Source of the DNA: Trichoplax adhaerens
Lineage: Eukaryota > Placozoa > Uniplacotomia > Trichoplacea > Trichoplacidae
Length of the DNA stretch: 64,000 nt
Reading direction: 5' to 3'
Assembly (NCBI RefSeq): GCF_000150275.1
Contig: NW_002060944.1
Span: forward strand, 2,642,152-2,706,151
Notes under the pieces: model-generated
The model's input: only the letters and a program-made list of their open reading frames with translations
Database searches by the model: none
What the model was told of the DNA's origin: nothing
Program-made: the position numbers and the translations under genes
Shown: in pieces, positions 1 through 12,600 of the stretch
Position numbering within the stretch: the first letter of the stretch is position 1
How the letters are laid out: every line of letters starts with the position of its first letter

Positions 1-3000
1 ATTATTTAGTAGTCTATGATGCAGTAGAATACAATGGAAACTAAGGTGGAAAATATACAACATAAAACTATCAAATACTTCTTTTTAAATACTAAATGCA
101 TCACTAGTTAGCAAAATTTCCTATATTTTCAATAACAATATTAAGGGATCAAAATTTATAAATGGTAAACCTTATTAACAAAAACGCGTAGCTGAATATA
201 TAAGCTCCTGTTGTAGTCAAGAAGTAAGCCAGCGGCAAATTGTATCTTTCAATATTTTTATGCGGAAAGGCAGTGTAATTGCCAAAAAAAAGTATAGAAT
301 ATCGAATAGGGCCCTAAAAAACAATACAGCAGGTTACTTCTATATGTTTACTAAGAATTGTCTATGACGTTACAGTATTCTCGTAAGGTAGGCACTGATG
401 TCATAAATTCCCGCTCATAATGGTCACAGCTACGCTTTATAGAACAAGAGTATGCTAATTGGAAGTATTTCTTCAAATTAAGTATCATTTATGTACCTGC
501 TAACATATATATTACATCTTATTAACTTTAATTTAGTGATATTAAACTTAAAATGCAATTAAAATAGCATATCTTAACACTTTACTGTATTTACGGTTTC
601 AGTGATCTACATGCAGTACTTATCTGAAGTTTATTAAATTAGGGTTGCGATTTGCCCAACTATAGAATATTAAAATTGTAAACTTACCTGAAAGTTAAGT
701 ACAGTCGCTATTCGATCATCTGTAAGGGCAGCAGCAGGAATAGTTGTATCTGTTGTATTAAATAAATACAGCTACAAATTCAAAAATAAATTAGAACTTT
801 GAGCACAATATTGGTGGGAAGTAATTATATGATCTAGTTAGTTTGAAGTCCTTATAAGAAACAATAAACATAACCTTATATTTATTAAATTAGCAGGCTA
901 AATTTTTATGCAAAACTCCCTATATAGGCATTAGATCGGCTAAGAAATGACACTGCTAGCAATTTTTGAATAACACGATCATGTTCGTAATACGATTTAG
1001 TAATACCTTTGGTACAACGACAAATCCCACAAAAAAGAGAGAAAGTACAAGGTTAAGTAAAAACACTCCTCTTACGAATATAAAGTAAGAGGCTACAATA
1101 GAACCAAAGAAACCTAGACATTAGCAGAAGAAATTAAATCGCCATTAGCTGATCGCTACGAAAGCTTACTAAATAATGGTATAATCCAGTTATAATGTCT
1201 TTTGACAGCTAGCCACTTTCATTAATTTTATTTTATATCAGAGAATGGATTGATGGAATAGAATAGAATATTTCTAGATTCAGTTTATATTTTCTTGTTG
1301 TAGCACCTAATGTTAATCTATTGTAATGACTAAAAGCAGATTTCAAAATTCTAATAAAATTAGCAATTATAAGTATTTTCTCTGAATATCATTTTCACTA
1401 ACTATGCAGTGTGATATGCTGTATTTTGAATTACAAACACTGCTTTGAGTAGTTCCAAAGCGAATGTTATTGTAGTTACTGTGTTGAGATCATCAATTAG
1501 CTAAAGTAATATTAACATAATGTGGTAACAATAGCCAATCTGACTGGTTATAAAAAATATTTAGCCCCTGTTAAATGAACTAGTGTTAGGTAACCGTAAA
1601 GTGAGGACATTAAGTATCTTTGTGATAGTAATTTACATGACTACTATCAGTACAAGATTAGCATCAAATCGATGTGATCTGATTAGAATTGAAATTTGCG
1701 AAATTGGGTTTTAGTTGCTAATGTTTTAACTTTAAGGATAAGATTTAATAAATGCCTTATAATTAAGCGCTGCATTACTTCTAATATGTTCTAACATTTT
1801 ATATATTTTAGAAACCACATTTAGAGTTATAAGCCACAACTACTATATCAGGTGATTCAATCAAAAATATTTTGGAGAAATGTATGCGTCGACAATAGAA
1901 TGGATTAGATATCCTGTATCTTCAACGGGTTTGATCGAATATCTACATGTATCATCAGCTTTGAGCTACACTGATATATAAAGTACTAAAATTTAATGAA
2001 TTAAAATCAATATAGAAAAATAGAAAGTATCGTAGCTTACATTCTATAGCTTTAATCCTTTCGCGCCATATTTTGTACCCAAAGAGCAAGTTTCCCAACC
2101 ATCGAACAAGCTTCTTACCCAACTACAAAGTATACATAAAAATATAGACGTAAGCAATCATCGCAGCTTAAGGCATTTATGAAGGAAAATTACAGAGTTA
2201 CGGTAAAAATAAACTTTTCTATCATCTAGAAAATTTTAATTATTATAAACAGATATCTGCAGTATATATTTTCTTTTTCTTGAGTAAAGATAACATAAAT
2301 TTCTACATACCCCTCTGGAATATTGATAATTCGCTGAGTTACGGGAAGTACTACCGGTTTGCTTTTGTACATAAGATTTATGTAATCTAGTGAATAGAAC
2401 ATATTTTAAAGTTACCGTCACTATATTGAGAATTGAAAACTAAAACAGTTATGATTTCGATTGCTATAGTGAATGGTTTAAATATTATCGATAGGGCTTT
2501 TACATTTATCTGATTTTTCTTTCACTAGTTGGCCTATCTATCTATCGATATATGTTAGTTGTTACTCGTATAGATTATTAAAAGTTTGTTGTTTGTTTTT
2601 TAGTCGAGTAAAAGGGAAACGTAGCTATAGAATTCAATCAAAAAATATCAAATATTGTAATGGCGCATTTTAATTGTGAAAACTATTTCTCATTGATTAT
2701 ATTATAGGAATGTAATAAGTAAAGGGATGAATCAATCAAGATATTACCCAGTGATGTCATACAACTTACTCTAATAATTCCTCTTTCTTAGCATAAGGCC
2801 ATGGCAATTCTTTGACTATACTAATAATCTCGTATTGCAATTCCTTCTTTTTCAAAAGCAAATCATTGCTATCGAGGCTATTCCAGTGGAAGATTGGTTT
2901 TATATATTCTTCCTCAACGCTGTAACGATTATTTAAAGTAAACATTATTTAATCAAAAATTCGAAATAGATGCTGTACATTATAAATTTTAATGCCCTGT

Positions 3001-3263
3001 TTATAAAAATTAAATTATAAAGTTTATCAAAGAAAAACTTAAGACGATCAATCACTAATTTGTTACCGCGTAAATGTAACAAATAAATCTGACGCCCTTT
3101 ATAGAAAATCAGGTTTACTTTTATATTTTTACCTTTCGAGGTTGCCACTATAGGGCCTTCTTAATGCTTTAATAAGGAATCCCGGTTGTAAAGTTAGCAG
3201 TTGTCTTTCTTGCTCACTGTATCGGTCATCTAGAACGAGGGTTAAAGTTTTGAATATAATCAT
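1..3263 (-). CDS. TMC-family transmembrane channel-like protein, copy 2 (5' half, runs off left edge)
   Basis: Seven exons of a minus-strand TMC gene, in transcript order: 3263-3133, 2919-2770, 2386-2311, 2122-2041, 1113-1007, 772-689, 313-171. All junctions have GT/AG ends and compatible phases. Recognisable TMC pieces are KELPWP in the cytosolic N-terminus, the IWRERIKAIE linker before TM1, FFGSIVASYFIFVRG with the TM1 helix, and YNLPLAYFLT at TM2. Exon lengths 82, 107 and 84 are identical to those of the downstream TMC gene at 9672-15696, and the others are close (150/156, 143/152), which shows tandem duplication. The start is uncertain: an in-frame ATG lies at 3263, but an acceptor at 3230 could join an unseen upstream exon. 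The CWET signature and C-terminus lie outside the window. TMC proteins are multi-pass membrane proteins; some are mechanotransduction channel subunits. I cannot assign a vertebrate paralogue. Confidence 0.87.
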
Positions 3264-6200
3264 AAAGTAGAATTACTAAAGTTATAGTTATTATGGTAAT
3301 GGTTTAACATTTTTACTATCTAAGCTGTGCTTGATAGCATGAGTGTATCGCTATTTATAACACTTTTTTAAGTCTGGGCTACTGTCCTTCAGGAATATAA
3401 GTGATACATCAGCAGATATTAAACAACACTTTGCAAACCTTATTAAGATATACAAGCGCTTACTTATCCTACGAACTTAGTATCACCTTATTCATAACTA
3501 GCCCTAATCTAGTTTCTAGATTAAAGCTAAGACTAAGAGGTAATTAACTCTAACGAAACGTTTTTATAGTAAAGATAAGTAACACCAAACTCTATGGAGA
3601 ACATCTCGTAAATCTTTCATTAATAAGTTTTAGGAAAGTTTTCAACTAATAACGTCAAGTTGACATTCCGAACGGATTTTAGTAATTGAATTATTGACTA
3701 CTACTTCTAATTTAAATATCGATAGCTATAGTCGAATACAGAACGACAGGTAGTTTTCATCGAGCAAACAGTAAGGCTTTGCAACGTGATGTTTGCCTTA
3801 CAGGAAATTAAAAATTTGGTAGTTGTCTTGCTCTGTGGATTGAAGCAAAGCTAGAAGGAATTTTTGCCTCATAGTTTAATAGTAAGAAATTATAGTTTTA
3901 AATGAAATACTAGGATTGAAAGATATCAGTTTAAAACCATTGCACCGACACTAAAGAATTAAATCATCAAATTACAACTCTGAATTTTTTATTGTAATCA
4001 ATGATTTAAATTCAGTCAAAATTGCGATATAGATTGCTCATATAAATAAGATTTTATATTATCATAGAGATTAAGAACAAAATTGATAATATCTTGATTC
4101 ACTATTTTGTTATGAACGAGACTTGACAACTAAAACTGACGCAATGAAGTCGCTACTAGTAAATTTTCTTGTCCGCCAATGTATGTCGGTGGCGGTTATC
4201 GCAATATAATATTTAATGACTGCTATCAGACTTTAAGTAGGTGAAAACACAAAAAAGTCCCATATATGATAGAGGGTTTGAAAAGTCAGCGGCTGTGAAC
4301 TTAGTTGCGATTCACGGAATTGCACAAGGGAAGTGGATACTTTATTGTAGACAGTAACTAAGATACAACTTAGTAGTTATGGTAGATGAGCATGTAAGCT
4401 ATCGCAAGTAACGTGTGAAAGTACTAATACTGTGGCTAGTACAACTAATGATTTCTAAGGTAGAAATCGGTGGCATTTGTAGCTTTTAAGATAGAACACA
4501 TGCAGAGAACAGGATTGTAAAATTAGATACAACGTTTACCAAAACAGACTATGTAATAGCAAATGATTGTAGAAATGGTAAAGACTGTAAGTGCTATAAG
4601 TAACTGTTGTAAATACAGCTAGCCAATTTGAATATGGTGCAAACAGGCTGTAAAGATATCTATGTTTAATATGTTTAAGAGCTATACGAAAGGTCTATAT
4701 TAAGAATAGATTATAGTTACAGTACAGTCTAAATATATTACACTGTATACATAAATCCGAAACAGGTATGATAGAATTTCTGAATTAATTAAATCTTCGT
4801 CCTACTGTTTATTCTGTGTTAAAAGTGATATACTCCTACGTTCGGTTTAATATGATCGATAAATGGTGTCAAGAATATTATAAGCATCTCTATCATTACG
4901 TAATATAAGTACTGTGTTTGATAAAGTAAGGCTTAATTATTTTAGAATATTTAACAGAGCATCGTAGTTTATAAAAGTTAGTGACTATTTCTCTATACAC
5001 GTATCAGTTATAATAATACGAAGCTTATTTTCCGGCTGCAAAAAACGAAACTTAATAGAAGTTTGCCCTTTATATATGTATTGAGAAATGAATATCATGC
5101 TTACGTGTATTACTATTAGCAGCGAAATAAAAAATCAGTTTATTATAATTTAATTTTCAGTCTGTAGGGCAGCAAAAACCCAATGAGCATTCTTTAATTT
5201 TAACATTGTGTACAATAATTCTGTTTAAAACATACATTTCTTAATTAATCTAAGTAAATCTGAAATCGATTTACCATTGAAGTGAACTGATGTTTGCTAG
5301 TTTCTGCTTATTAAAGTAATTTTTGCAATAGCTGTATTAAATCAGATTGTACCCTAACTAAAAATAAAGACAGGGCTTACGTTTAAGAAATGAAGTTTTA
5401 GTCTTAGCGGAACGACATTTGAACTTGCAATACTTGAAATAACGTTACAAGTACTCCGTATACGATTTTCTTGATGATTACGAAGCTTTTCTCGGTATTT
5501 TAATATAATTTTATTCGATATTTGGTGATGAATTTGTGAAAATATCACTATATCGTGTTTATCAATTTTTCGTAACTTGTTAAGTTAACAATAATAAATG
5601 ATCATGTTTAAGTGGAAAAACTATTTTTTTGTACATAGAAGTCTTCACTTATTCGCGATTGGAAACAAATCTAGTTGGTAATACTTTCTCAGAGTCGACA
5701 TTTTTTATTATAACTAAAGCTTCTAAATTATTATGTCTTAGCTAATTACTATTCTAAAATAAAACAATTTACGTTACCGAAACCATCTTCTAAATCTTCC
5801 TGATTTCTGCTGCTTGCCATAACAAGTACTTTGATTAGCTGTTATGAAAATTTTGATTCTTTGTAGCTACTACTTTTTAAGTATTCTAATGACTTTGATG
5901 AGTTAAAATGTCGATGATTGTCTAGAGGAGCCAATTTATGGACGCAAAGACTGTTTAATGCAGTGGATTACGGGAAGTGATAATCAAAGTATTATTTTTC
6001 GAAAGTGGTTTTCATTTTGTGAATTACTGACTGATATTGATTGGTTGGGTGCTTCTATACTAATTAACATACAGACACGGAAGGACGCTTACGTAAAAAA
6101 TATAATAGTAATACATATATGAGATACGCCTGCTATTGTCTATATAGCCCTTTATATACTACAATCTAGAATATAGGCTAAAAATATGCAAGTTTTATAT

Positions 6201-9200
6201 CGAAAACAACTCACCTTCGCTGTCACTTATTTTTGTGGACAATCAATAGTAGGTAGCATCCTTTCATCTGTAATAGAATAAAAAAGGAGTACGGTTAAAG
6301 TAAACGATATTTATTAGAAGGTTATTGTCAGATTGAACATTAAAACCAAAGGTAGTGACGTAGAAGGTTGTACTGGATAAGAGTTCTTTCTTTTATTGGC
6401 TAATTACTATTTGAGAACTAACAATTAGACAATATCTTTATTAAACTTATGTACGGTATCAAGTACCGCGCCATATTGTCTTTGCACTAGAGTATTAAAC
6501 GAATATTCATACCATGGACCATTACGTGCTGTTGAATTACTTTCGAAAGCAAATCATTTCAGATTATTATAATTACGCAAGCTATTACCGTACACTATGA
6601 GATCATACGATCCAAAATCAAATGATACTCATGCTAGTTCCTAGGCACTATGCAGCTATAGTTTCGTATCCTCTTATACCGCACCGGTTGTGGATTTAGA
6701 TTAATTAGTTTAATAAATAATTACTATCTAAATCGCCAGAGATACTTTGTTCGATAGGTGTCTACTATAAGGTGATTGATAATTATAATTATTGTTAGTT
6801 AGGTCAATTAATTATTCTTGTACTGTATGTAATATAAGGAGTTCGGTATGTTTACGAAGCTATGACAGGTAGACCTTCAGTGAGATCAAGGAAATAAACC
6901 TAGAATCTTAGCGTAGGCAATCAAGTTATTCATTCGGACAGAAATGAGCGCGAAGTTCTCGGCAGAAGCGGGAGAGGTTGATAACGTTTTACTCATAGAC
7001 ACTAAGATAATGAATCAGGTGATGGAATCGACAGTTACAGATATACACCAAAACTTATAGTATATGCGTACACTACGTGTATGTGCGGTACGATATTAGT
7101 GGTACATGCAATACTATGAACTCTAAAAGATATATAGTAGTTACAATTTAGTGAATTTACAAATATCTCCGTATGCTCTTATACAATTAATTATTACTGT
7201 ACCTTGTAAAAATATTATTTAGGGCTGCAACAATTTGCCTTTAAAGTATTTCGAAGACTAGTGACAAGGCTCTTATAACTAGTTGTTCCTGTTTTTATTT
7301 CGCTCTAAAATAACATTACGGTATTTATGTATGATAATAATTAAGTAACTTTTATTACCAGTGTTGTTGCGCTAGATCGTACGAATGTATTACTTAGGGT
7401 ACCCTATTCGAACTTCCACGTTCTTTTTATATGGTCAGCACGTTCAAAGTTTCTTAAATTAGTAAATATTAACTATTTGGTTAAGGATATAGATGGATAC
7501 AGTAATGGTTGTAATCAAGAACATAGGGTATAGCTTACATTTTTACCGTTTAACACCAACAATGACATAAAATTAAGCCTAATAATAGGTCAATAACTTT
7601 ACTTTATCAAAACTTATATCTAACATACAGTATGGTGATATATGAGTACCGCTACTTGTTATAAAATTGTAAGGAAAAAACTATCTATCAGAATGGATAT
7701 GTTGTAAATTAAAGGCCAGCTTCATCGCTGGGAAGTTGCAAATACGTACTTTTACCATGGCTATAGACGAATGAACTATTAGATATCTTACAATAGTCAA
7801 ATTTTAACTAAAGTGAATCAATGCTTGGTCTGGTATTAATCATTGGAAAACAGTAATAAATCGTAAAAAAACGACATACTCATATTATGGGTACTATCAC
7901 TTGCTAAGAAAGCTCATTAATGATCAGGATTGATTCATCCTTTATTCTGTAAGATCATTGTAAATGCGGAAACTAATACATTCCAATAAATAAGTTATGT
8001 TATCTTTAGATTTGGTATAAATAGTTTAAAATTAGTAATTATAATGATTAGATATAATCTCTGTTTTTAGCTAATCAATAGCTAACAGCATGTAAGACCA
8101 AATTACGGTCAACCATAAAATTTTGGAACTTGTGTTCCTTTGAACCACTTTCATTCACTGTGACGATACTCATATTGGAAAAGAGTACTAACTCGCTGTT
8201 TTAAGTTAATCTTTGGTTTTCGATCTCTTAACTACGGTACTACTGTAACCAAAGGCGTAGTGTCGGAATGCGTTATGAAATCGTTCATTATACATGGATA
8301 GATCATTATAAGGAATAACTGAAGAAGAGAATTGCTATATTTTAAGATATACATTTCTTTCATTAACCGATATTATAGTGAATTATCTAAATTAGTTTAA
8401 AAATGAAATAAGGAATACGTGACGTAAAAACGTAACGAAATGACCGACGTGATAAAATATTATCGTGAATAAAAGCTTTGACATTAGGAAAATTGATTTT
8501 ATTATTAGAAACGGTACCTATGCGAAAGTGTAAGTCTATTGGCAGTAGCTGTTGGTTACGTTATTGTAAAACTGAAATAATGGAAAGGGAATTAAATATA
8601 CTGTACATCCTCTGTTGTAGGTTCAGTAAACCACTCAGGCATTATCAAGACAGTGAGTGAACATTAATAGCGGTGTTTATTCATTGCGAAGCTACTGGGA
8701 TCCAGTCGTAACACTTAGGTGCAAACACTGAATTTTGACAAATGAAGAGAGTAAATCAACAGATCATTGCGAACTACAACATCCTGAAACTATAGTAAGT
8801 GTGTGCTGAGATTATACGATAATGGACGTAATAACTCCCTAGTTTAAAAAGTGCAAGTGAAATGGAAATACAGTGATCATATCATTGCCTCATTAATTAT
8901 GATGCCTGGTGCTAATACTACTACTATTTGGTCTTTGGATGGCAAGCATACCGTATCATCGTTCTACATAATGAGCCAGACTCAATATCACATCATCGCT
9001 GCTAAGGCAGTATACGCATATATGTAAATCACCTTGCTTTCGATTGATTATTATTTGTTGCTAAGTAATTGAAGACCATTAATGTTTGGAACATGCCTGT
9101 GTACCGACCGGTAGTGCATTCATACCGTATACGTTTACCTCATAACGCACCTTCAGTGTTGTACATTTGCAAGCAAAGAGCTTCCATAAGTCAAATCATT

Positions 9201-9671
9201 ATATCTCTGTTACTGCAAACAGATACACAAAATTACTATCAAATTATTTTTTTAGACATCACCCTCGATAACTATTACGAAAAAGTATTCTGATACGAAT
9301 ACAAGGTCGTACTCGAATTTTACTTTCAATTTGATCTCAATACAGAAAGAATAGAATTTCTAATATCGCATGTGCAAAATATATTAAACTCAAACAAAAT
9401 TAGAAATCAAGGTAACGTTAAAACCAAAGTATGAAGTAGACTAAGCTACTTGTACGTTCACTATTTTAATTTAAATTCCATAATGACAAGAAAATTTTAA
9501 ACATGACACATTCGCAGCTACTATAAAATTTATATGCATGATAGAGATTTGCTCCTTTATAAATAATTAATAAGGTCAGTTAAAACCAGTTAAACTGTAA
9601 GAAATGATTATTTAAATGGTTTTTCAGCGAAAATTTTAATAAAGCATATTAGATATTACTGGGGATGCTAG
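3264..9671. other. 6.4 kb between the TMC genes, no recognisable gene
   Basis: I see no exon chain or family motif on either strand. The stretch is AT-rich with stops in all frames. Open frames here are short and unrecognised; one at 6944-7060 (plus, 38 residues, starting MSAKFSAEAG) is slightly less AT-rich than its surroundings but has no other support. A dispersed repeat copy lies at 4268-4382. Unseen small 5' exons of the left TMC gene could lie here. Confidence 0.55.
4268..4382 (+). repeat. Dispersed repeat, copy 1
   Basis: About 115 bases that align by eye with 21522-21648 on the same strand. Shared blocks include the GAT(A/G)GAGGGTT start, TACTTTATTGT in the middle and GTAGTTATGG at the end. 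Similarity is roughly 70-75 percent with a small indel. No coding potential or terminal repeats are apparent; this could be an old non-autonomous transposon remnant. Confidence 0.5.
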
Positions 9672-12600
9672 TTATTTCCGCATTTTGGCTTTATATTTAT
9701 AATACATCTCAGATACTGCTTGTCGAGCATTCGTGGGCAAGGAATTTAATACACGTTGCATTTCTTCTCTTGTGAGATCGCTAGGATTATTTTTCATTCG
9801 AGTCATCAAGTCATTTAGTGAGTGAGACGAAGATGACGTCTTTGCTTGAGCTAACTCAGTTTTAGTATTTTCTCCCGATCGATTAGGATCCATAGCTGAT
9901 TCAGTTAGGGATAAACTACGATTAGTCGTTATGGATATTTGATCTGCTTGTACAGGTTCGCTAATTTGGGTTTCGTCAACCGTGGTATTTGGTGTATCAA
10001 ACGGTGGAGTAGTTGACAAGCGTTCACCACTACTTATGTCGTTCAAAGCGGAACCCTTTCCACCGAATGAATGAAAATCTATCTGCAGAGAACTTCTTAA
10101 ATTTTCGGAATCCTGTTGATCACTCGCTGGTGTATTAGATTGTAAATATCTTCCATCGATAGCAACTAGGCTTGATACTTTACTCTTTTGTCTTATTGCA
10201 TTACTTGAAAGCTCTCTTTTTCTAAGTTTCTCTGTATGCAGATAATGATATGAAAATGGCCCCAATTTATTATCCGCCACGTGTATGCGATCTTGATCTA
10301 AATAAGAGACAGTTCTGTAACGATCGCCATAGTATGGCTTATTCTGAACTGTTAAAATATGAAATAAATAAGTATTCCTTACTGTAAGCTGATAAAAATT
10401 TCAAATAAGAACATAGCAAACTACAGGGAAGAGTTGCATAATTATATCTTAAATATGGCAAGCAAGAACTCCAGACAAAACGGTGACATCTTACTCGCAA
10501 GCAATCTCCTTGTATCGCTAGACACAGCCTAGAATTCATATATATATATATATAGTAGATATTAATTTCAAATCAGCACTTTATGTTTAAATGTACGATT
10601 ATATATTAAAGCGTCTCAACCACAATATCATTATTTTATTTCGATACTGCCTAATTATAATGTATATTAGCAAGATCAAGTATTACAACTAGATGATACG
10701 AACCTTTTGTAATTGTACTCTTAAGTCATTACTAAGAGTTTTGTAGCTCGCTGACAAATCACGAAAGTATAATACGATCAGCCTGTAAAGTATTATATAA
10801 ATTTTATATAAATTGAAAATAACCGCAAATGTCAAACTAAATACAATTGACTGTCATCATAATGGTGCAAAGGCCCAATCATAATCCAAAATAAAATTAT
10901 ACAATGAAATATCCTGACAAATTCATCAGAGCGTTTTATCATACGCACACGAGTAAGATTATAAGTGGAATAATAACGAAAGTTTGCGTTATATATTCGA
11001 AGAAAGTGCGAACGCCTTCTGGGCTTCTTCTTACAAAATCATCAATAATTTGATATAAAGTCATTCCAACGAAGCTCCTTTTATGAAATGAAATAAAAAA
11101 ATCCATTGTTTTTAATTAAGAGCTGCTAGAAAATTTATATCGTTATTTTAATTTAAAATTTAATTAAAGTAAGCCGATATACTTCGAAAAGAAAATTCTA
11201 TAACAAGTATCTGGCAGCAATTTACTATAACCGCTAGTGATTACATTTTCTCACCTGTATGGTCCACAATCTGGAGATACAACGATGCTAGTACACAAAT
11301 AAGGCAAAATTAGTGTTTTGAAGTATTTCAATATACAGAATTCAAAAATCGAAACTAAGTTGGCTTTGGCGTAATATTTTTTTAGGATAAGAAAATCACA
11401 ACTTTCATTAGTATTAATTAAAACGGAAGAGCAAGATCGGTTGTACGTGAAAAACTCTACTAATAATTATTAATTAATAGACGTACTTGGTTATTGAGAA
11501 ACCAGCTATAAATGTGGTGATGAACAACATTACCAAGCAAATTTGAAAATAAGTTCCTATAGTGCTGACTGCTGTAAATGCCGACCTTGGCGCTATGTTA
11601 ACAGTCTTTACTGACCATCCACGAACGTAGAATATTATTCCACACTTTACCATAGCGAGTGCTGGAAGTGCAGGAGCAAAAAAAACGCCTAACCTTCATA
11701 AATTAAAGATAAACTCTTTTATTCGTAATTTTAGTAAAGAATTATGATGATTGTATTCTTGATAATTTATTGAGTAAACTGGTTACCAAGCTAAGCCTTG
11801 ACTATAAATCAACTGCAGCACGCTCTTAGCAAGTTCAAATTCTGGGTAAGGAGGGGGCTAAAAACAAATACAGGATACAGTCATGCAGCTCCAGCAGCAT
11901 AAATGGAAACAGTGCATTTTAAAATTTATTGTTATAATTTTGACTAAAATTCGGCTAGCGCACGTAAAATATTAGAGCATTTTAAAGCAATCTATAACAG
12001 CTAAGTCCTTCAGCCGTATATTGAGTAATTTAAGCTATAGCAAACTCTGAGTTAATTCAAAATGACGTATTGTCTACATAAACTGGAATTACTGTTTAGA
12101 TATTCACATTTTCGATTGTACCATCACGCAAGCCAGGAAAACTGCGTACGAATGCGGCTCTTAATATTTCGAAAAAAATTCCAACAAAAACGGCATAAAG
12201 ATCAATCACGGAAACTTTCATCAACTCTTGGCCTACTGATGTTTCCCAGCAACTAACATTCGACGATCCGATAGTTACATTGCCACAAAATAATGGATTT
12301 TGGGCAGTTCCTGCCTGCAATCATGAAATATATGTTACAGTTATTCCTAAGACTATGCATAAGGGCAGAAATAATGCTAATTTCTTCCTGAATCATTTTA
12401 GTATTCCTTTAAAAACATTTCGTAAAAGCGATTTTATGTGCAGAGTAACTATAAGGGCTCGTAATTCATAGCGTTTACTCAGTATAAGTAGTAGATTGCT
12501 TACCACCGGCGTAAGTCCAAATAATGTAAACATTAGCACGCTCATGTTCAACAGGTACATTACCATAACTCTATTATATGTAGCAGATTATAAGGTTTAT

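Noticed and set aside
4170-4200. Short CCGCCA...TGGCGG inverted repeat as a regulatory hairpin
   Set aside because: The stem is only six bases and there is no gene nearby to give it a role.
5354-5548. Minus-strand open frame of 64 residues as an upstream TMC exon
   Set aside because: It ends in a donor-like GTAAGC, but the phase does not fit the next TMC exon and no TMC similarity is visible.
9069-9293. Plus-strand open frame of 74 residues
   Set aside because: No recognisable motif, no splice context and low complexity of evidence; expected by chance in AT-rich DNA of this length.
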